From Archilochus colubris (taxonomy: Eukaryota; Chordata; Aves; Apodiformes; Trochilidae): 64,000 nucleotides of DNA. The stretch spans positions 121,044,467-121,108,466 of the forward strand of contig CM041084.1 of NCBI GenBank assembly GCA_023079485.1. The letters run 5' to 3'. Below are positions 1 through 14,700 of the stretch, piece after piece. A program made the position numbers and the translations under genes. Every line of letters begins with the position of its first letter. Positions within the stretch are counted from its first letter, which is position 1. The notes under the pieces are model-generated. The model was given only the letters and a program-made list of their open reading frames with translations, searched no databases and was not told the DNA's origin.

Positions 1-1772
1 AGAAGAAAAAAAAAATGTGGAGAAAAAAAGGTTAACTCATTGAATAAGCCAAATGATATCAGTGAGGAAAAATTCTTGTAATAAGGATAGTGTTTTAATA
101 ACCTATGCCATATCTTTTATAAGTCCCTTGCTAACGCTCCTTAGTTTAGCAGTTTTTATTCATTAGAATGGAAAATAAAAAACTCTCTTTTTAACTGTTG
201 GCTCTTATCTAGCCTTCTCAAGCTCCATCCTGGCAAAATGCCAAACAATTCCAAAAGCATTTGGGACTAAAGGTTAAAAAGGCACTGTAGTGATTTTCAC
301 TGAGATAAGAGTGAATGTTATTAAGATTTTGTGTATTGTTTAGTGGGTATAATTAATACCGGGCAGTAGTTAGTTTTAGTGATGGCAAAAATCAAGATAC
401 AGAGGTTTGTTTATAACAATTGGCAATTTCATCTTGTGTGATCTTTGGGTTAAAAAAAAATACCAACACCATATTCTTTGTTCTAACTGTATTAATGCCA
501 TAGGCTTTATTTTCAGCTGTGTTGGATGTGACTTTTATTTATTGGTTTGGTAAATATTTTTGTTTTTCAGTCTCACAGGTTGCCACTTTACTGTGTATTT
601 CTGTACCACTAGCCAGAAGGACTTTTCTTGGGTGATTTAAAAGCAAGAATACTCTAAGGTTATGAATCTTGTTAAGACACCAGATTAAGAGCAGACTTTT
701 CTTTAGTTTCCAAAACCTGATAGTTCTCTCTTATGATTTGCCTTTGGAGGGTGTACAGTCACACAGTTCATACATAATCCAAAATATTTCTCCACTTCTC
801 CTTTGTTAGAAAGACTTGCTGTGACTTTTACCGCTTTGGGTAGAGATGGGAGCAACCATTTCTAGTTCTGTAAAATAGTTTCCATGCAAGTTTCTGGAAA
901 AAGTGTCTACCTGTGCCCTCATCCTTCATGGTGCTCAGCTAGCCCAGGTGGGACTCCAGCTTTTCCACCCCTACTGCTGTCAGGGAGGAGGCCACTGATT
1001 TAGGGCAAAGCCCATCCAGGCAGCATGTGTGCCAGTAATTTCAGGATAGATTTTCAGGATCCTTTTTTTAATGGTGTTTATAAGCTACAGGTATTGATTT
1101 CAGAGTTGGTCGTAGTTCTGCAAGGATGTGTGTGAATGTGCAACACAGTTAACAATATATTTAGATAAAAACATTTGAGATTTGCCACTTCACTTTTTTT
1201 TCCAGGCGCTCAGCCCTGTCATGGATTAAATGGGGAGATTTTTTAACTACTAATTTTTAATCACTATGCAAAATATGCCTAGAACATAAGCATTTCAGTT
1301 GGCATTAACTATAAACAAATTTCTAGTGGTATTTAAACGTGTGACCATAAAATATTTCTGCTGGCATTTCCTCACTAGTTAGCAGCTGTTACAACAGTCT
1401 CAAAACATCTATTAAGTAAAGGAAGACATTTTGCAATACAGATTAATAGAAATGAGCAAGAAGATGATAGGCAAAACCAGCTCTTGGATACAACTGCCTT
1501 TTGTTCTTAATTGGAAAAGTGTATAAACAGTCTGCATTTCAGTATGAACATTAGATTTCAGCTGAGTTCCACAAGTTACACTGAGTGTAGATTAACACAT
1601 TTAATTTCAGACAGAACTAATACTAATAAGATAGGGATTTTTGAAAACAATTTTTTCCATTTCAATGGAATTTCCATTTTACTGGCTGTAATCTCAAATA
1701 TGTAAATGGTAGCCAAAGCTGGATGTGATGTTTCAGTTAAGAATTTTTTTTTTCACCCATTGTTTCTTCTAG
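1..1772 (+). other. ZFHX4: ZFHX4 intron, 3' part
   Basis: This is the 3' end of an intron whose start lies left of the window. It is AT-rich, non-repetitive sequence with only short reading frames and nothing that reads as a gene. It ends in a T-rich tract, then cccattgtttcttctag, directly before the 76-bp exon. The intron assignment follows from the exon call at 1773 and is as secure as that call. Confidence 0.75.
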
Positions 1773-1848
1773 CATCTTCTTGCCAAATCTTCTGGAGCGC
1801 TTGTAATTTCCTCTGTACAGAGCCCAACAGGCTCATCAGCAGCAGAAG
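1773..1848 (+). CDS. ZFHX4: ZFHX4 internal exon (76 bp)
   Basis: This small coding exon has a clean acceptor (tgtttcttctag before CATC) and donor (GCAGAAG before gtaaac). It starts in phase 0 and encodes 25 codons, HLLAKSSGALVISSVQSPTG followed by SSAAE, leaving one G. The next exon, 45 kb away, starts with AA, which completes a GAA codon and continues as EEPGED, so the phases match exactly. The peptide is serine/alanine-rich and probably a flexible linker between zinc-finger groups. No domain is visible in the exon itself. I assign it to ZFHX4 from frame continuity, splice sites and position; I cannot align it to a reference here. It is easy to miss because it is so short and isolated. The alternative is a chance pair of splice-like sites, which the exact phase match makes unlikely. 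Confidence 0.8.
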
Positions 1849-4341
1849 GTAAACATAATAGATGTGAGGAATTTCTGGAGATTTATGAGGTTTAGCTTTC
1901 TGAGAAGTACACTGTGTCTGGCAATCCTAGGAGGTGGCCACATGTGGACTCTATGAATTGAAAATGTTACAAATGGGGCATCATTTAGTCCTTGTTACGA
2001 ATGAAATTTAGAAACAAAAGATGTGTTCTGCAATAGCACTTAAGTATCATTTCTGCCCTGAAACAGTGCTTTTTAGCTCAAAACAATAATCATCAGGGAA
2101 GTCAGGCTTTCATTAAAATGTCTATGAAATATGACAAATATATTAATAACCCTATTATTTAATAAATTAAGCTTACTACCTGCCGTCACCCATATCTCTT
2201 CACATTGAAACAATCAGATCAAAGATCATTTTACAGAAATCTAAGAATATAAAACTACTCTAGCTAAGGAGGTTGGCATTATTTGGATTTGGTATCAAAA
2301 GATTCAGAGCAAAAAAAATGTAAAAGTATTAACCTGATAACTGTACCACTATTCTAAGCATTAATTTGTTAAATTCTGCCATCTGTTTATTAAGATGTAA
2401 TTGAAAAATTGCACACTTACATCAGTTTATTGAACTGATAAAAGAAGATACATTAGGAAAGACAGAAATATGCCATCCTAATGATCATGATAATATCACT
2501 GCATGTTAAAGTGCTCTTTTAACCTTTTTCACTGGGCTTTACTGATATTAATTAATCAGCTTGAATGCTGTCAACATTTCAAGCACTAGAGTGCTAGTTC
2601 CAATTCTGTGCCAGGCATTTCTCTGCATCTTTTTCTTTTATATGTTTAGCTAAAAGAGCCTAGAAGAGCATTAGCAGAACAGTAGAGAGAGGCCTCTTCT
2701 TCCTGCCCATTGTTTTCCCGTAGTATTGCCTGATGGAAAAGCTCATGTCTATAAGCCTAGGTTTTTCACGGCCCGTTTCATCACCATTCTCAAGGACTTG
2801 CATAAATGAAAGATGGGATTGTTTGAAGATAAACATTGCTGAGAACATCACTTTAACCCTCATCATCTTCCACAGTGCACTAAAACAGAGGGAAAGGTAG
2901 CCTTTACTGAGGAAGATGGTTAAATGAAACTTCTCTGATTTCTGACATGAATGATGCTTGAAATGTTGCTCCTTGGTGTGTTTGAAAAATAAAAACTTTT
3001 CATGGCTGCCTCATGCTTTTGTTTCTGTCGAGTAACAATGTTCTGGGATGCTTCCAACTGTAGTGACCTAATTTCTAAGACTGGAATGGTAAATACTTAC
3101 ATATCAGCTTTGGGCCCATAACTGATTCCAATGGACACTGTTTTTAAAAGTTTTTGTGTATTGATTTCCTCCTAGCATTTATTCCCCTTCACTAACTAGT
3201 GAGCACACTGAATCTGGAAGAATGAACATTTTAATCTCCCAGCCATCATGTGCATATTTATAAAGTATGTGGGCATCTTAAAAGCATTAATAGCATATTT
3301 AGAGCTTCATTTGGAACACAATTTATTTCAAAGATCAGAGTATAAAATAGCTAGGTATCACTGGAAAACAATATTTAATTATTAGTGAAACCAAGACATT
3401 GACTTGGAATGAGAAGATAACTGCTTATTTACTGGGGACATTACAGCAAAGGTAAATAATGAAATCTCTTTCCTAAACTAAACTAACCTATATTGGAGAA
3501 AATAGAAAGAAACATTTTAACTTCCCCACAAAATAGGAAAATAGTCTTTATTTTGTGCAGGTTTTGTGCGCATTTGTCAGGAGCAGCTATTGTGGAAGTG
3601 CCTGACAATTTCATCATGTCTGTGAAAGTAATGTTTAGGAGATGAAGTAATACAATGATGCTAATCCTGCTTTTTACAATAAGCCTCCTATGTATATAAT
3701 ATTTATGTTATTGTCTGTGCAGGGTTTTCTTTTCCTAGAAGCATTCCTTATCTACTAGAATTCTTGTTTGACAAATGAGATTGGATTACCAAGTCACAGC
3801 TGTATACACTGGTTGATGTATTGCTGTAAGATTGATAATTCAGAAAAGCAATGTAGTATTTGGGGGTTAATTTTCTTTTCTCAGATACAAGAATCTAATG
3901 CTGCTTTCTAGATATTTTCTTCATTTTTGTTATCTAAGTTTTACCAGGTTTAGACTAGTTATTGACTCAGTTAATGTAAAAAATGTTGATATGCTGTCAA
4001 TATTAATGTAGATGTCAGTACAACACTGGTCCCTAATGTATGTAAGAGCAAGTATTTTTTACCTTGATACAGAAAGGCAGTCATGTGTGAGATTTAATAT
4101 ACATCCTAATCTATCTTGTCATTGCACTAGCCATGGGTGATGTGCTAATGTATGGGCAACCATTTTCTTTTTCTGTTCACACAATGGAATAGATACACAT
4201 GAATGACAGCCACGTCTCCACTCTGTAATTATTTGGAGGGCAGTTAAAACATACAGAATGTATACAGTAGTTTTACTTATAAGGTCCATGGCATTTTTTT
4301 TTCTACTCTTCCAGTGAATCATATGATCATTAAGAAGTAGG

Positions 4342-4394
4342 GAAAACAAAAGAAAAAAAAAAAAAAAAGAAAAGAAAAACAAACAAAAGAAACC
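4342..4394 (+). repeat. A-rich low-complexity tract
   Basis: An uninterrupted A-run with G and C punctuation. It creates a spurious minus-strand frame rich in Phe. Confidence 0.9.
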
Positions 4395-7300
4395 AACAAA
4401 ATTCCCAAGAAATGGCAAAGTGAATAAAGCTAAATAAGCTTCAGAACACACACGAGTATGGAATTTCAGTTCTGAGTCCTTATACACCCAGCCAAATATT
4501 TTTATGTATTTGAATGCATTCTTTGTACTGACAGTATAATTTTGATTAATTTCTTGCCAAAATATATGTTTAATAACAGAGAATATTTGTCATCAAGTGT
4601 TTTTAAAAAGTGAATATTCAAATGAGCTCTTTAATTAAGTGTCTGCCTTAATTTTTCTTTTTCCTTTCTCCATTTTTTTTTTCAAATTGTGAACAATCAT
4701 GGACATATGAGATTATGAATGTAAGTTGACACAATGTAAGATAAGCAAGCAAAAATTAATGTCCATAGCATGTCTCATCTTTGTGCATGTTGGCAAAACC
4801 AAAAGCCCGAATACTGCTTTTAATAGAAAAGACATTATGATGAGATTGCAGTTTCCTAAAAAGTGAGTCAAGAAATCTTTGACTCCTTATATTAATTTAT
4901 AATATACTTCCTTTTGTTCCTCTTTTCAAACTGTAAGAAACTGTCTTTACGCATTCAATCTGTCTTTGTGTGAGAGAAAATGAAAATGAGGCACACGGTC
5001 CAGATCATAAAGATAAGCAGCCGCCTGCAATTTCAGCATTTTTTTTTTATTATATATTTAGAGAGGGAGGATACATATTCTCCCTTGTGGTTGGATGCTA
5101 TTATTTGTAGACTAAAACTATTGCCTTCCTGGCAACTTCCAGTATTCCATTTAGAATTTAAATCACTATACACACCTTCAGTAATTCTAAATTGAGACTG
5201 GTATAATTTCAACGATGGAAACAGAGTGCAAAATACTGCACACAGAGCTTTATATGTAAATATTCCATTTAGAGAAAAAAAAGGGGGGGGCTGAGGGGGA
5301 GGGGAAAGAATCTCAAAACATTCTGGTTTTAGAAGATATGTTATAATCCCCATGCTGCTTAAGTTTTTTATGAGTAGTCGTCTTCTCTGAAAGTAGTAAT
5401 ATAAAGCTAAATTGTTACCTTATGTTTCCAGGGGATAGATTTTTGACCACTGACAGTTACAATTTACAATGATTTACAGTGATATTGGACATTAACATAC
5501 TTGACTGTTGCTATTACTTTTATTTCAAATACAAAGACATTCAGTTGACTAACAGTATAAGGAGAGGATGTTTTATCTTCACAGAATGCTACAAAGTTCC
5601 TATCAGACTGTAGCTACACTGATGCATCAGCACTTATTCACAGATAATAGGAAGTTTCCATTGGTCTATTTGAGAGAATCTTGTGTAAAATGGTAGACTT
5701 TGTCACAGTAGGTTCTTCTGCTTGTGTCTATTGATCTATCTAGCTGCTAGCACATGACATAAGATCTGAATATATGTTGAAGATGCTAAAAGGAAAGAGG
5801 AGTGGTGTCAAATGCTTTAATATGAAATTAATTTCTGCTCACTGGAAAGTTTATAGTGCCTTTTGTGTCACTACTCATTCAAATAAACTCTGCACATTTC
5901 AGTATTTCTGTGTCTGAATTAGAAGTATAAAGTTTGAGGAGACACAAGTGATGTTGAAGTGGTGTGACAGGTAGTAGATGTGTTCTCATAAACTTAGGGC
6001 TTTTGCAAGGTCAACATTTTCAGGATATCCATTCAAATTAATAATCAATCTTCCACCTTTTATAACTCAAATCACAAAATCTATTGCCAGTTAAAATTTA
6101 TGTCAGGGTTTAAATCTGAATTTCTTACCTGTAAATGCTACCATATCCTCTTGTTGGCGTTGCTGGTAGTATGTCAACATGTAGGTACTGTGAAATCTTG
6201 AATTAAAAATATCTACGATAAATTGTTGGAAAGCCTAAAAATATTGATTTGAAATTGAGCATAAGTGCTAAGTTTTTAAGGAAGAGTAGGAAATCAGTTT
6301 TTTGCTTGAACATAAGGTGCGTATCTGTGATTTAAATTTCTCTCTTCTAAGTGTTTAAAAACACTCATGTAGTGCACAAGACCATACAAACCAGTTCATT
6401 TAGTATCTTTGCAACCTGTCATGTTAATATGTAAATACATGTGCATATGTATTTAGACAAATCTAAAAACATGCATTATTTACATTCTGCAAGAGATTTT
6501 TTTTCTGAGCCATTACAGCCTATTATGTAAATATGTATTTAAAGGGCATAATATTTTTTTAAAATTTCATTGGATTTTTGACTTGATAGGTCATAATGGC
6601 TAGGATCCCTTACACGGTACCTCAGAATTTATTTCAGTCTATATTATAGATGTTGCTATAATGTTAATATGAATTTGCATAAAAATATCCTTCAAGAAGT
6701 TACTGTACACATTAAGATTAATAATTCACTGGCTTTAAATGGAAGTGAGAACATCAAAACTGATTAGTTCACATAAGGGTAAGATTCATCCTCTCTGCAG
6801 AAGGCTAGCACAAAACCTAGGCATCATTTAAGCCTCACTTAAGCCCTCAAAATGCAGCTTAAATGGATTTTAACTGGTGCATAGGCTTTGCTCTGGCAAT
6901 TGAAGCAGTGAATTTAATCCGTAAGAATAATGCATTTCTAAATGCTCCCCACTTCTAGAAGTGAATTAGTAGGTCTCCTAGGAGCTCTCAACTTTGAGCA
7001 GTCCCCCAAATTTTACCTCATTGTTTGCAAGAGAAGTGAAATCCACCTTTAGTTGAATCATGTAAAGTGCTTTTCACTGTGAGGAATCCCATCTGGTTTA
7101 GGTCACATCTGGATCAGAAATGGAACACAGTAAAGGATGGCTGACCTAGTTGAGAATACATGGATATATCCGCTATAGATTGAGGACAATTATTTATCCC
7201 AAATTTATATTCCAGCTCATGCAAATTTAGATCTCATCTCATATTCTATAATTAAATATGGAATTTAGTCATTCTGAGGTGCCCTCAAGATCATTATTAT

Positions 7301-7487
7301 TCATGGAAACTGTGTGTTCATCTGGTTACTGGGATAAGGTTTAATGTTGATTTTCAGTCAACACATATGACTAAACTCAGTCAGAAAGAAAGAAAAAAAA
7401 AAAGACAAAAAAAAGGTTCAGATTGTTCTTTACCAGCTAATACTTCTGGTTATGAGACAGTGCTGGCACTAGTAGATGGTTTTGTAA

Positions 7488-7620
7488 TAGGAACCTGACA
7501 GCCGCCAGTAGCAGATGCTAAGGGAAAGAACAGAGGAAGAGGTCAAGCATATAGTCATGCTTCCCTGGCATAGCATCCCAGCTTCTGGCAAGTTTTCCAG
7601 ACATCTAGTTTTCAGCAGAC
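7488..7620 (+). mobile_element. Old sauropsid LINE-like repeat fragment
   Basis: The segment ccagtagcagatgctaaggg, then aaagaacagagg and gtcaagcatatagtcatgct, and then tcccagcttctggcaa, resembles an interspersed repeat common in turtle, crocodile and bird genomes. That repeat has a 'ccagtgccagatgcttcag' block followed by 'cccagcttctggca'. I cannot name its family with certainty. It lies in the giant intron and has no coding potential. Confidence 0.45.
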
Positions 7621-10600
7621 CAGGCTTAAGCTTTGAGCACAGGAGAACAAAGAATACCTACAGAGTTTAATAATGGAGAGTGTCTCAGGAGGGACAGTAG
7701 GAAAAGGGAAAGTGTGACTTGGGCTCCAAAACCTGCTGGGAGTGAGGATGCCAGAGAAAAATAGACATGTCTAGATAATTGTGAAATGTCAAAAATGTAG
7801 TTAAACTGGATTTGTGTTGGGTGCTGGTTGTTTTAAAATATAGTTATCTAATACTTTGTTTCTAAGCAGTATGTTTTGAAGTAGAACAGCTGTTTACGGG
7901 GTATGTCCAGGCTCATATTGCAAAAAACTGCTGCAGGGCCTAACTTGAGTCAGGCCTGTGGAACAATACCAGTATATAATACGCAAAATATGCAAAACAC
8001 ATTGCAGCCCTAGAGTAAGGGCTGTGCAGAGAGGTAGAAGTACGGCAGGGTGTAGGATCCAAGAATCTATTCCAGTTTCCATAAATCCCAGGAAACTCAG
8101 TTGAGGCAGTATCCCATCCAAAGATGCTTTGCAGACAAGGGCTTGCCTCCCTGTGGTCAGACTCTTCTCTGCTGCTTTTACCCCTGCTCATTTGGAGGGA
8201 AGAGCAGCTGCACTGTTTGAAAAAGACAGCACAAGTGGAGTTCAGTTTGCAGTCATGGACTTTGGTTTTCAGTCATGTCAGCCCCACCTTACAGAGGTTT
8301 CAGCTAACATTTTCAAGTGGAGTTTAGAGCAAGCAACTGTGAGATCAAGCTCTTTGAATAATTTGTCAATGAATCAGTGCAATAATTGCTTGTGGGCAGC
8401 ATGACACATATTGAGCCTGGGGTCAATTGGTAGCTACCTAGCCCAAGTGGGATAACACAGAAAAGGCTCTGGGTCCTTCCTTCTGACTCACCCTATAGGG
8501 CAAATTGTTCTGGCAATAGAAGAGGATTTGATTTAAATGATTCTCTTCCAAACATGATAAAAGACAAAGCTAATCTGAACTGTTACTGCTGGGTAATGTA
8601 CTCACTGGTCACAATTAATCTTTTAATTAGATTCTATTGACTAGGCAAAGTTAAGAGTCACAATAAAGACAGTTGACTTGTTCTGGGTTCTTTTTTCTTT
8701 GATTTGATGGCTAGTGGCTTTTTGTGTGTGTGTGGTTTTTGGTTTTGTTTTATTTTGTTTGGCTTTTTTTTTGTTTTTGTTTTTATAAAAGCAACCTGTT
8801 CAGTGGTAAGTCAAGTTGAAATGGGCCTTGAGGAGAAAGGACCTGATGGGAACAGAAATACTTCTCCCAGACAGGCTGTGCTTCTACAAGAAAAGAAAAA
8901 TTAAGGTGGTCCAGTCTTTAAACACTTTGCTGAACTGAGGCCTCAGTGCAGGGAAGAACACATAGCAAAAGCAAAGCTTCTTGAACTTCATCTTTGACTT
9001 TTACCACATGGCACAGGACTGAAGCAAACTGAATTACCTTCATTTTCCCCCATTTTTTAATTTTCCTCCTTCTATCTTAAGCAGAGCCATGGATTAAAAT
9101 GACTTTGTCCTTCTGGCTTTACACATATAGAGTTAGGCATATATAGATAGATGTTAGCTTCTGTATCTGTAATGGAAGCTCTAAAATGTAATTGAATAAA
9201 TTAATTAATAAAATTAGTTTAGAAGAGGTAATTTTATTGAGCAGTTTTATACAAATAATGCAAAGAAGTCCTCTGGAACATATGGAAGGAGATGCTCACA
9301 ATACTAAAGCAAAAATATTAAATACTTTGCATCATCTGGGCACAGAAATTAAATTAGCTCTATGTGATAATAATTTCTTTACATTCATATTCTGAATGTT
9401 AAATAGTATATTTTATAGGGAGTCATTACAGTACTTTCCTGAAAATCTCTTTTCTAGTGATTATGGATCTCATCCCTTTTGACTTTCCAGGGAAATACCA
9501 GATGTTGCAATTCCCTGCAGTGGACCAATTACTTCCTAAATTTTTATTATTTAATATACATCAAAGCAATGGTTCAGCAATGCAAGTCTGAAAAACTTTT
9601 GGAGATTGCGTTGGTTGTTTTTTTTTACTTTTTATACATAACTTAAAAACATTCCAAACCAATTATCTTTCTAGCTTATCCAAAAGAATCATGTGGGCCT
9701 GGATTGAGACTTCACTACAAACTTTTAATCTGAAGTAAATTTTCTTGAAAACCCTGAGAGAAAGGGTTTGGCAGGGAAGGAGGGAACAGAAAGAAGGAGG
9801 GAGGGATGCCTCAACAGTGGAAATGGTGACCAAACCAACCATAGCATTGTGAATGGTGATGCTATAATGCAATGCTAACAAGTACTCCTGAGATAAATAC
9901 AACATCAATTAAAGGCTTGCAGGTGTGTCACTAGGGCTGGATAAAAAGAGAGAATGGGAAAGGATCTGTGCCACCAAAACCTATGGTGTTGTAGTAATTA
10001 GTAATCTGTGCAGGTGACTAGTATGACTAACTGACGATAAATCTTGGTTTCTGTTTTGAATATTGCTTTTATTTCCCAAGTTCCATGCCTGAAGGGGAGA
10101 AAGAAAATGACTAGAAGATTAATTACTGCGATGGTTACTCCAAACAAGATAAAATGGAAAGTAGTAATCCACTGAATGAGATTAAATGTTCTTATTATTT
10201 TCATATTTTATTGTGATAACAGAAAACTGAAGGCTCTGTAGGTTGTGTGACGGTATGTATGTACTGAATTTTGCATACTGATGGAAAAACAAGCCTACTT
10301 TGTCAACAGTTTTCCTTCTAGTTATGTGCGTAAGGCATTTTTAAATTTTTTTTTTTTACTTCAGCAAAATGATGGAAAGGTATCCAAACCTTCTACATTT
10401 TGCACTAACCTCTAACTCTAAGCCCAACGATGAACTGTAAGTAAATTTCACCGTAGAGCTATGTTTTCCTTAGCCTCTCCATCTGCTCGTTTTTGACACC
10501 CCTGTCATTAACTGTCATTTTCCTTTAAATATACAGTGAAGCTGAAAGGCCAACTCTACATCACATCATTTCAGATTAGGGGCAGTTCCTTTGAGCTGAG

Positions 10601-11748
10601 CACTGTTTAGGTGTCAGAAAGAAGTCCCTGACCTCTCTCGTACCACGCTGCCGCAGGGCCTTAATTAGTACTGACTCCAGCCATTACTGCAGAGAGGACA
10701 AAGGCGACCACATCATTTTTCTACTTAGGAAGTTAGCGTCTGACCTAATAACTTGTCCAGGCTCACAGGACACTGTAATGGCCACACAATGGTAGAGGGG
10801 TTTATTTGTCAGATTCTTCCCTCCCCTAAATGTAGGGTAATCGGGGAAGTTAACTATTGTATTCTTCAGTCTTCCAGTTGTTTTAGGGAGTTGCTCTGTT
10901 GATTTATTATGAGGAAAGTAACAGACAGAGAGGGAGTCAGGTATTCAGAAAAATAAGGAGAATTATAACGAAGTATGTAGTGTCCTTTTTTTTGTCCTAG
11001 CTGGAAGTATTTAAAATGTTTCTTTTCTTATAAGGTCTGCTCTAGTGCTGTTGAATTTAGTGGAATTATGTAACTTTTTTTCATGAAGAGCAAACTCAAG
11101 TCCACAATCAAATTAGTTCCTTTTTTCTCTCTCCTCCTTCTATCATCCCTCCCTTCTTCATCCCATCTCCCAATCTCTTAGCAGAAATTCACTGTCACAT
11201 GATAAAAATTTTACAATGCTTTTGGCACGGCATCTTTGGTCTTTTTCACTAGAAATTGGATTTATTGCATTACATGTCAGCATTATACAGTTCCACAGAA
11301 TCTCCTTAATTTTCCTATTTTCCTTTTTATTTCATAATGTTCTAATGAGAAAACTTCATGCCAGAACTTCTTAATTTAGAACTCTCTCTTTATTTTATTT
11401 TTAAAATTCAATAAAACAACTGGTCTTGCTATAGAAGCTGCATGGTCTCACACCACATTTCTTTATTATCAGCCAGTGTCACATGCTGCAACACAGAAGC
11501 ACACTTTATGCTACTACAGCAGAAATTACTTTCACTGTAAATACATTTCAGAGGGTTGGCAAGACGATCTAAAACTTGCAGTGAGCTAAGACTCTGCTGG
11601 TGATCAGTTGGTCAAGGTATAGATGTAATGTATACTTAGTATTTCTGAAAGCTCTTTTAGCAATAATTGACTAATCTACTATGTTGAGACATGATTTTTA
11701 CCCATCTTCTATATGCAAGAAATAATCTTGCCTATCTTAAACCTCCCT

Positions 11749-11772
11749 AAAAAAAAAAAAAAAAAAAAAAAA
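11749..11772 (+). repeat. A24 homopolymer
   Basis: Twenty-four consecutive A bases followed by an A/G-rich stretch. No retroposon body could be recognised upstream. Confidence 0.95.
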
Positions 11773-14700
11773 GAGGAAAAAGAAATAAAATAAAACTTTA
11801 TTCTAAATATGCTGTCTCACACATCTTGGTCTTTTTTATTTCAATTCCAGTTAGAATTATTTTTACCATAGTGACTCTGAGCCAGACTGGAGTCTCAGAA
11901 ATACCATAAAGTTAGTACATCTCCAAGGAAATCTCTTCTGCTGTGATAACACAAAGGTAATTACAGTATTATCAAAGCTGCAAAATGTTGCATAGTGTTT
12001 CTTGTTCTCAAACATCATCTAAAGCAATAGAATGCATTTAAATTCTGCAACAGGGCCCAAACTGAGCAGAATTTGCAAGTGAGTAGACGAGTTTCTATAT
12101 AGAGCTATTATATGGGGTAAGACTATTGGGGCCAGACCCTTCAGTCTATGACAGTGTGATCAAGCACTATTTCATTTAGTTTATGAACTGAAATAACACC
12201 TAATAAAGTGTTTCTGAGTAGTCCTGTGACTACATATCATATGTTGCAATTTCCTTATTCTCTTTTAGATTAGCCACATTCATTGATTTTTTCTGAGAAG
12301 CAGGGAGGTGAACTTTTCCTTTCTGAGCATAAATAATTCCAGATTCAGAAATATTCATATCATCAGAAAGATAGAACACAGAAGAGGCTGTATGTAGGTC
12401 TCCTCCTTCCTTTTGAGTTTCTTTGGATCTGTATGGCTACAGAAGTTTATTCTTGAATACCAAGAACAGCATCTGCTGGCAGCTATTTCAGCAATTTAGC
12501 TGATGCTTTTTGCCCTCCATTTGCTGAAGAACAATGTCTGGTCTGTCATCCTATTAATAAGTTAAATTAAAATTTTAAAGGGCCATTGCCTAGTGACTCC
12601 TGCTTCTTAAGGATTGGCAGCTTTATTATGGAAACTGCATTAAACTGAGAGTTGCTACCTATCATTTTCCCATTTCACTGAAGCATTCAAAGAGGCCAGA
12701 TGGAGAGGAACCTCAATGCAACATAGGCATCCTAGATGCAGGCGTCCCTCCCACCTGCAGCAGAGCCAGTCCTAGGGGCATTGCAGACAGCCACATTCAG
12801 CAGTCATGGATGAATGGTAAAGAGGGGGATCTCATCTTCCCCACTGTCATTTATTTAATCAAGATTTAACACATTTTCAGATTATTGGCCACTTCACTGC
12901 CTCTCCCCACCGGTAGTGAGGCAAATGAGTTGCTCTAGCAAAGTGATATGAAACTGCCTGGGCTGTGGGTTTAGAATTAGAAAATAGGGACTGTGGTGAA
13001 CTAATTTGTGTGAGAGTCCTTCTCTCACTGGAGACTTCCTTTCTTTTGTGCCCTATGTGGAGTGCTAGAATTCTTCTAAGCTGTTTGTCTTACCAAAATT
13101 CAGGATTCAGATTCAGGGGACCGGAAGGTCACTAGCATGAGCTATGGAAAAAGGACAAATAATTGACATCATATTTATGTCAATTTGTTTGTGTTTGTGT
13201 GGTCATTAATTGTGCATACACGCTAAGAACTGCACACATGCACAAGAATATATATAATAATTCATAAATCAAATCTTATCAAGTTTTGCATGTATGTGAC
13301 TGAACTTGTGGTGGCTACCACCACCACAATTTTTTTCCTAACTTTCAGCAAGAGTTTTTTTAGAATGATGTTTGAGATAAACAAGTCTAGAAGGGAAGAA
13401 CAGTAAGAGAAAAGGACCACTTGTAGAGAACATTAAGGCTTGGACACCAACAAAGAAATCAAAGTTGACATGGTGTTTTTCACTGGTGCCCCTGTTTCTT
13501 CCTTTGTTTTCTTGCTGTGTGATTAGGAGAGTCAGACTCAACTTATAATATTCTGGGTTTTATTGGTTTGAATCATTACCTTATTGCTACTAAGACCTGC
13601 ATCTTTGGTCTGTGAATGGTATTTTTTTTTGTCATGAGGGTGTAAGTAGAAGAGTTAAATAGTTTTAAAGCATATTCAGCCATCCTTTTTACTTACTTTT
13701 AATCAACTTGTTCTTCCGAACAAGGTATGGAATTGATAGCTGTTATTGATTGCTTGTAGCATTACCTAATCTTCACTAAATGTAGGAAGCTTTTCAGATT
13801 TAGAAAGGTGGCAGAAAATGTCTAGTAATGATGCTGCTGGGATTTGAAGCTCAATAGTGTGGTCAGTATAAAAGTGATATAGCTATAAGAGGTATTTTAT
13901 TATAAGCCCATTGTTTTTTATTAAATGCTCAAGCTGGTGTAATTTACAGAGATTTTGAAGTCACTAATGTATATATCAGCTGTTTCAGTATTCTATTTCA
14001 GTTCACAACAAGAAAAAAACTTTTATTATTGATAGTGTTCTGGAACTTTGGAAAATGACAGAATGAAAAGAATACAGTACTGTAATAATGTAAAAAAGAG
14101 ATGGCATTTAGGCTTTCAATACAAAGGGAAAATAGAAGAAATCATTACTAAAACAGATATAAACGTGACCTTCACTGTGGTTCAGTAATTATCCTAGTTC
14201 ACAGTATGGTGTTTGTATCATGATTTTCCTTATTTCCTCTTTGTTTTCATTTTTATCTGGGTACTTCACTGGTGAGTAATAGCTAAAGGGAACCCATTAT
14301 GCAAGGCGAGCATTCAGTTTGCAAGTGAATTTGCTTGTAGCTATTGCCACATTTGAACCTCACTAATGTATGTAAATTAAAAACTCTGGTATTCCGATCG
14401 CTCCTGTTTGAAATAAAAACAGAATCTGATCATTACAATCTGCAAGCCAGGTATTATCACTGGACTAGTGAGCCGCTGATGATAAATTGTACTGAATAGC
14501 TTGTGGATAGAATATTTTATCTCAGTTCTCTATCACACAGCACTGCATAAAATAAGAATGATTCATCAAGCATGAGAGCTGGTGGTTTATGAAATTCATT
14601 GCTCACGGCAAGTGTATTTTTTAAAATTCAAAAGACAAAGCAACTCACAAGGGTTATTTAGTAATCAGTGTGAATTACTTCTAGGTATAAGCCTTAGTGG

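Noticed and set aside
4119..4487. 122-codon minus-strand frame with a Phe-rich run
   Set aside because: The run is the complement of the A-rich tract; no other support.
6780..6930. Possible palindromic repeat around catttaagc and gcttaaatg
   Set aside because: Arms are only about 9 bp and the rest does not pair; vague similarity to sauropsid repeats only.
10730..10800. Possible second MIR-like segment (cttgtccaggctcacaggac)
   Set aside because: Only one short block resembles the consensus; not enough to annotate.
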